Assembly: GCF_017939615.1 (NCBI RefSeq) | Contig: NZ_JAGKSR010000001.1 | Coordinates: 2,294,001 to 2,358,000, forward strand | DNA from: Microbacterium sp. BLY | GTDB lineage: Bacteria; Actinomycetota; Actinomycetes; Actinomycetales; Microbacteriaceae | Length of the DNA stretch: 64,000 nt | Direction: 5' to 3' | Part shown: piece by piece, positions 61,395-64,000 of the stretch | Layout of the letters: the number at the start of each line of letters is the position of its first letter | Numbering within the stretch: position 1 is the stretch's first letter | Translations under genes and position numbers: made by a program | The notes under the pieces: model-generated | What the model saw: the letters and a program-made list of their open reading frames with translations, nothing else | What the model was told of the DNA's origin: nothing | Databases searched by the model: none

Positions 61395-62270
61395 ATGGAA
61401 CTCCAGCAACTCCGGTACGTCGTCGCGGTGAAGGACACGGGGTCGTTCACCCGCGCGGCGGACCGCTGTCACGTCACCCAATCCGCACTCAGTCACCAGG
61501 TCGCCGCTCTCGAACGCGAGTTGGGCGTGCGGCTGTTCGCGCGCACCAGTCGCAGCGTCCGCGCGACCGAGTCCGGTGAGGCTTTCCTCCGCTCTGCCCG
61601 TCTGGCGGTCCGCGCGGCAGATCAGGCACGGGAGGATGCGGCGGCGGCGAGCGGTGAGGTGGTGGGAACACTGCGACTGGGCATCATCCCCACGGTGACG
61701 GCTGTCGACGTCCCCGCACTCCTCGTGGCCTATCGCGCCGCGCATCCGGCTGCGCGCGTGGAGCTCCGCGAGGGGAACAGCGATTCACTCGCGGCCGCGA
61801 TCCGACAGGGCGATCTGGATGTCGCATTCCTCGGGCTTCGGGAGGGCGCGGAGCCTGAGGGGGTGGCCTCCCGTCCGTTGTCCCGCGAGCCGCTGGTGGG
61901 CGTGGTGCCCCGCGGGCATCACCTCGGGGCGAAGCGGGTCGTGCGGCTCAGCGACCTCGCGGATTCCCCTTTCGCCGACTTCCCCGCCGGCACGTCGGGG
62001 CGAGCGCAGAGCGACGGGGCGTTCCTGACGGCACGGGTCCGGCGGGACGTGGCCTTCGAATCCGACACGGCCGCGAGCCTGATCGGCCTGGTCGCTGCGG
62101 GCCTCGCGGTCACGCTGCTTGCGCCCGGGGTGGTGCGCGGGTGCCGGGAGATCGTGGACACCGTGGCGGTGCAGGACGGCCCTGTCCGCGTCGAACACCT
62201 GGCCTGGGACGCCGCCGCACCGCGCAGCGCGGCACGCGCCTTCCTCGACATCGTGGCGGCGGCCTCCTGA
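61395..62270 (+). CDS. LysR-family transcriptional regulator
   Basis: 291 aa. N-terminal HTH (MELQQLRYVVAVKDTGSFTR, CHVTQSALSHQVAALERELG) and a periplasmic-binding-like effector domain (about 90-288). ATG at 61395 gives the standard N-terminus; an ATG at 61374 is the alternative. It probably regulates the divergent EamA transporter gene; an AT-richer stretch between them (61356-61372, T-N11-A like) is a weak candidate binding site. Convergent with glpK. Confidence 0.85.
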   Translation: MELQQLRYVVAVKDTGSFTRAADRCHVTQSALSHQVAALERELGVRLFARTSRSVRATESGEAFLRSARLAVRAADQAREDAAAASGEVVGTLRLGIIPTVTAVDVPALLVAYRAAHPAARVELREGNSDSLAAAIRQGDLDVAFLGLREGAEPEGVASRPLSREPLVGVVPRGHHLGAKRVVRLSDLADSPFADFPAGTSGRAQSDGAFLTARVRRDVAFESDTAASLIGLVAAGLAVTLLAPGVVRGCREIVDTVAVQDGPVRVEHLAWDAAAPRSAARAFLDIVAAAS

Positions 62271-62387
62271 GCCACGTTCCGCCTGCACGACGTGCGGACG
62301 ACTGCACGACGGAACCCCCGGAACGGGCGGGCCACCGGATCTGGATCGTGCAGGCGAGTCGGCAGGGGTCGAACCGGAGACGACGAA

Positions 62388-62414
62388 GCGGGCCCGGGGA
62401 GAACCCGGACCCGC
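62388..62414 (-). terminator. Hairpin after glpK
   Basis: An 11-bp stem with one mismatch (62388-62398 with 62404-62414), GAGAA loop, 16 nt beyond the glpK stop. On the minus strand it is followed by TTCGTCGTC. It may also serve the convergent LysR gene. Confidence 0.6.
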
Positions 62415-62429
62415 CACGTCATACGGTGA

Positions 62430-63944
62430 TCAGCGCACGTCGTCGTCGACCCAGTCCATCGACTTGGTGACGGCCTTGCGCCACAGGCGCAGCTGACGGT
62501 CGCGCTCGGCGTCGTCGAGCGACGGCTCCCAGCGGCGGTCCTCCTGCCAGTTCGCGGAGAGGTCGTCGAGACCGCTCCAGAAGCCGACAGCGAGACCGGC
62601 GGCGTAGGCCGCCCCGAGCGCCGTGGTCTCCGCCACCACCGGGCGCACGACCGGCACACCGAGGATGTCGGCCTGGAACTGCATGAGCGCGTCGTTGGCG
62701 ACCATGCCGCCGTCGACCTTGAGCTCGGTGAGGTCCACGCCGGCGTCCGCGTTGACCGCGTCGAGCACGTCGCGGGTCTGGAAGGCCACGGCCTCCAGGG
62801 CGGCGCGCGCGATGTGGTTCTTGTTCGCGTAGCGGGTGAGGCCGACGATCGCTCCGCGGGCATCCGGACGCCAGTACGGCGCGAAGAGACCGGAGAACGC
62901 CGGGACGATGTACACGCCGCCGTTGTCCTCGACCTTCTCGGCCAGCTCCTCGACCTCGGGGGCGGAGGAGATGATGCCGAGCTGGTCGCGCAGCCACTGG
63001 ATGAGCGATCCGGTGACCGCGATCGATCCCTCCAGCGCGTAGTGCGTGGGCTGGTCGCCGAGCTTGTAGCCGACGGTGGTGAGCAGCCCGTTCTTCGAGC
63101 GGACGATCTCCTCGCCCGTGTTGAAGATGAGGAAGCAGCCCGTGCCGTAGGTGTTCTTGCTCTCGCCCTTCTGGAAGGCCGCCTGGCCGAACGTCGCCGC
63201 CTGCTGGTCGCCGAGGATGCCGGCGATCGGCGTCTCGCGCAGCAGCGACGAGCTCTCGGCGGCGCCGTACACCTCGGAGGAGGAGCGGATCTCCGGCATC
63301 ATCGAGCGCGGCACGCCGAACGCTTCGAGGATGTCGTCGCGCCACTCCAGCGTCTCGAGGTCCATGAACATCGTGCGCGAGGCGTTGGTGACGTCGGTCG
63401 CGTGCACGCCCCCGTCGATGCCGCCGGTGAGGTTCCACAGCACCCACGAGTCGGTGGTGCCGAAGAGCAGATCGCCCGCCTCGGCCTTCTCCCGAGCGCC
63501 TTCGACGTTCTCCAGGATCCAGGTGATCTTGGTTCCGGAGAAGTAGGTGGCCAGGGGGAGGCCGACGATCGACTTGAACCGGTCGACGCCCTCGTCGCCC
63601 GCGAGGCGGTTGACGATCTCCTGCGTGCGGGTGTCCTGCCAGACGATGGCGTTGTAGACCGGCTTGCCCGTCGTCTTGTCCCACACGACCGCGGTCTCGC
63701 GCTGGTTGGTGATGCCCACCGCGGCGATGTCGTGACGTGTCAGATCGGCACGACCGAGGGCGAGGCCGATCACCTCCTGGACGTTGCGCCAGATCTCGGC
63801 GGCGTCGTGCTCGACCCAGCCGGCCTTGGGAAGGATCTGCTCGTGCTCCTTCTGCCCGGTGGCGACGATGCTGCCCTTCTTGTCGAAGATGATCGCGCGG
63901 CTCGACGTCGTTCCCTGGTCGATCGCGATGATGTAGTCAGCCAT
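62430..63944 (-). CDS. glpK: Glycerol kinase
   Basis: Phosphorylates glycerol to glycerol-3-phosphate. 504 aa, normal. [17 protein letters not shown] is the FGGY N-terminal motif; [20 protein letters not shown] binds glycerol; [20 protein letters not shown] is the FGGY signature 2 region and [20 protein letters not shown] closes the site. AAAGGAG lies 6 nt upstream of the ATG. The upstream gene on the same strand ends 36 nt away and is probably the glycerol facilitator. Confidence 0.96.
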   Translation of the reverse strand: MADYIIAIDQGTTSSRAIIFDKKGSIVATGQKEHEQILPKAGWVEHDAAEIWRNVQEVIGLALGRADLTRHDIAAVGITNQRETAVVWDKTTGKPVYNAIVWQDTRTQEIVNRLAGDEGVDRFKSIVGLPLATYFSGTKITWILENVEGAREKAEAGDLLFGTTDSWVLWNLTGGIDGGVHATDVTNASRTMFMDLETLEWRDDILEAFGVPRSMMPEIRSSSEVYGAAESSSLLRETPIAGILGDQQAATFGQAAFQKGESKNTYGTGCFLIFNTGEEIVRSKNGLLTTVGYKLGDQPTHYALEGSIAVTGSLIQWLRDQLGIISSAPEVEELAEKVEDNGGVYIVPAFSGLFAPYWRPDARGAIVGLTRYANKNHIARAALEAVAFQTRDVLDAVNADAGVDLTELKVDGGMVANDALMQFQADILGVPVVRPVVAETTALGAAYAAGLAVGFWSGLDDLSANWQEDRRWEPSLDDAERDRQLRLWRKAVTKSMDWVDDDVR

Positions 63945-63980
63945 GTGTTCTCCTTTGAATTCCCGAGTGGTCGAGGGGGA

Positions 63981-64000
63981 TCAGCCGGCGAGGCCGAGCA
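63981..64000 (-). CDS. C-terminal end of a gene upstream of glpK, probably glpF
   Basis: Only the last few codons are in the window, read as LGLAG and a TGA stop. Placement before glpK suggests the glycerol facilitator GlpF; this is inference from usual gene order. Confidence 0.35.

Noticed and set aside
62360..62400. A tRNA-like T-loop string (GGTCGAACC) between the LysR gene and glpK
   Set aside because: The flanking bases do not form a T-stem on either strand and no acceptor or anticodon arm is present. It is neither a tRNA nor a convincing tRNA-end attachment site.
62430..63684. A long Arg-rich open frame on the minus strand overlapping glpK in another frame
   Set aside because: It is compositionally biased with no recognisable domain, whereas the glpK frame has all FGGY kinase motifs.
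1..64000. CRISPR arrays, insertion sequences, prophage or other horizontally moved islands
   Set aside because: No regularly spaced repeats, transposase, integrase or phage genes were found. Composition looks even, and the gene order is that of a conserved actinobacterial core.

Overview
The window is high-GC actinobacterial chromosome. The leuC-leuD-murA-plsC-gpsA-ddl-DUF3515-thiL-rsmD-recG-coaD-yceD-rpmF-rnc-mutM ... smc-ftsY ... ffh order, the Cys-free actinobacterial L32 and the many GTG/TTG starts fit a Microbacteriaceae member, most likely Microbacterium (inference; no 16S rRNA is present). I see no insertion sequence, prophage, CRISPR array or plasmid gene. It reads as core genome with small regulator/transporter cassettes between housekeeping blocks.

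Layout. 1-5.1 kb: a partial FAD/Fe-S D-lactate-type dehydrogenase divergent from a GntR/FCD regulator with a shared operator, then small membrane proteins. 5.2-11.4 kb: serA, a TetR/MFS efflux pair, and leuB-ilvE. 11.4-16 kb: a coupled FAH-hydrolase/MFS/methyltransferase operon, gltX and tRNA-Gln. 16-26.6 kb: a class II glutamine amidotransferase, an MFS pump, topoisomerase IB, pepN, a GNAT and a metallo-hydrolase, tRNA-Glu, and an ArsR-like/MFS operon. 26.7-29.6 kb: an ECF sigma/DUF4349 operon, then terC behind a manganese-type (yybP-ykoY) riboswitch. 29.6-32.3 kb: a MetY-like enzyme coupled to a flavin monooxygenase. 32.3-46 kb: a leucine leader peptide with leuCD, then cell-wall, lipid, thiamine, DNA-repair, CoA and ribosome genes. 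46-50 kb: an ABC exporter, then a poorly characterised locus with a 37-aa peptide, a 94-aa protein and a double GNAT. 50-64 kb: smc, ftsY, lipBA, a TetR gene, a transmembrane-protein/ECF sigma pair, ffh, an EamA/LysR divergon and glpK.

Themes. Branched-chain amino acid synthesis (leuB, ilvE, leuCD) is split over two loci, each with structured 5' regions. Protein targeting is represented by ftsY and ffh. Several cassettes pair a DNA-binding regulator with an adjacent transporter or enzyme. Many genes have a TANNNT -10 hexamer 6-7 nt before the start codon, so leaderless transcription looks common; in one case (DUF3515/thiL) two divergent leaderless genes share overlapping -10 boxes. Adjacent genes are often joined by ATGA, GTGA or TGATG overlaps.

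The parts most worth a second look are the leuCD leader peptide, the terC riboswitch, the 37-aa peptide/94-aa/GNAT locus and the 101-nt gpsA-ddl overlap.
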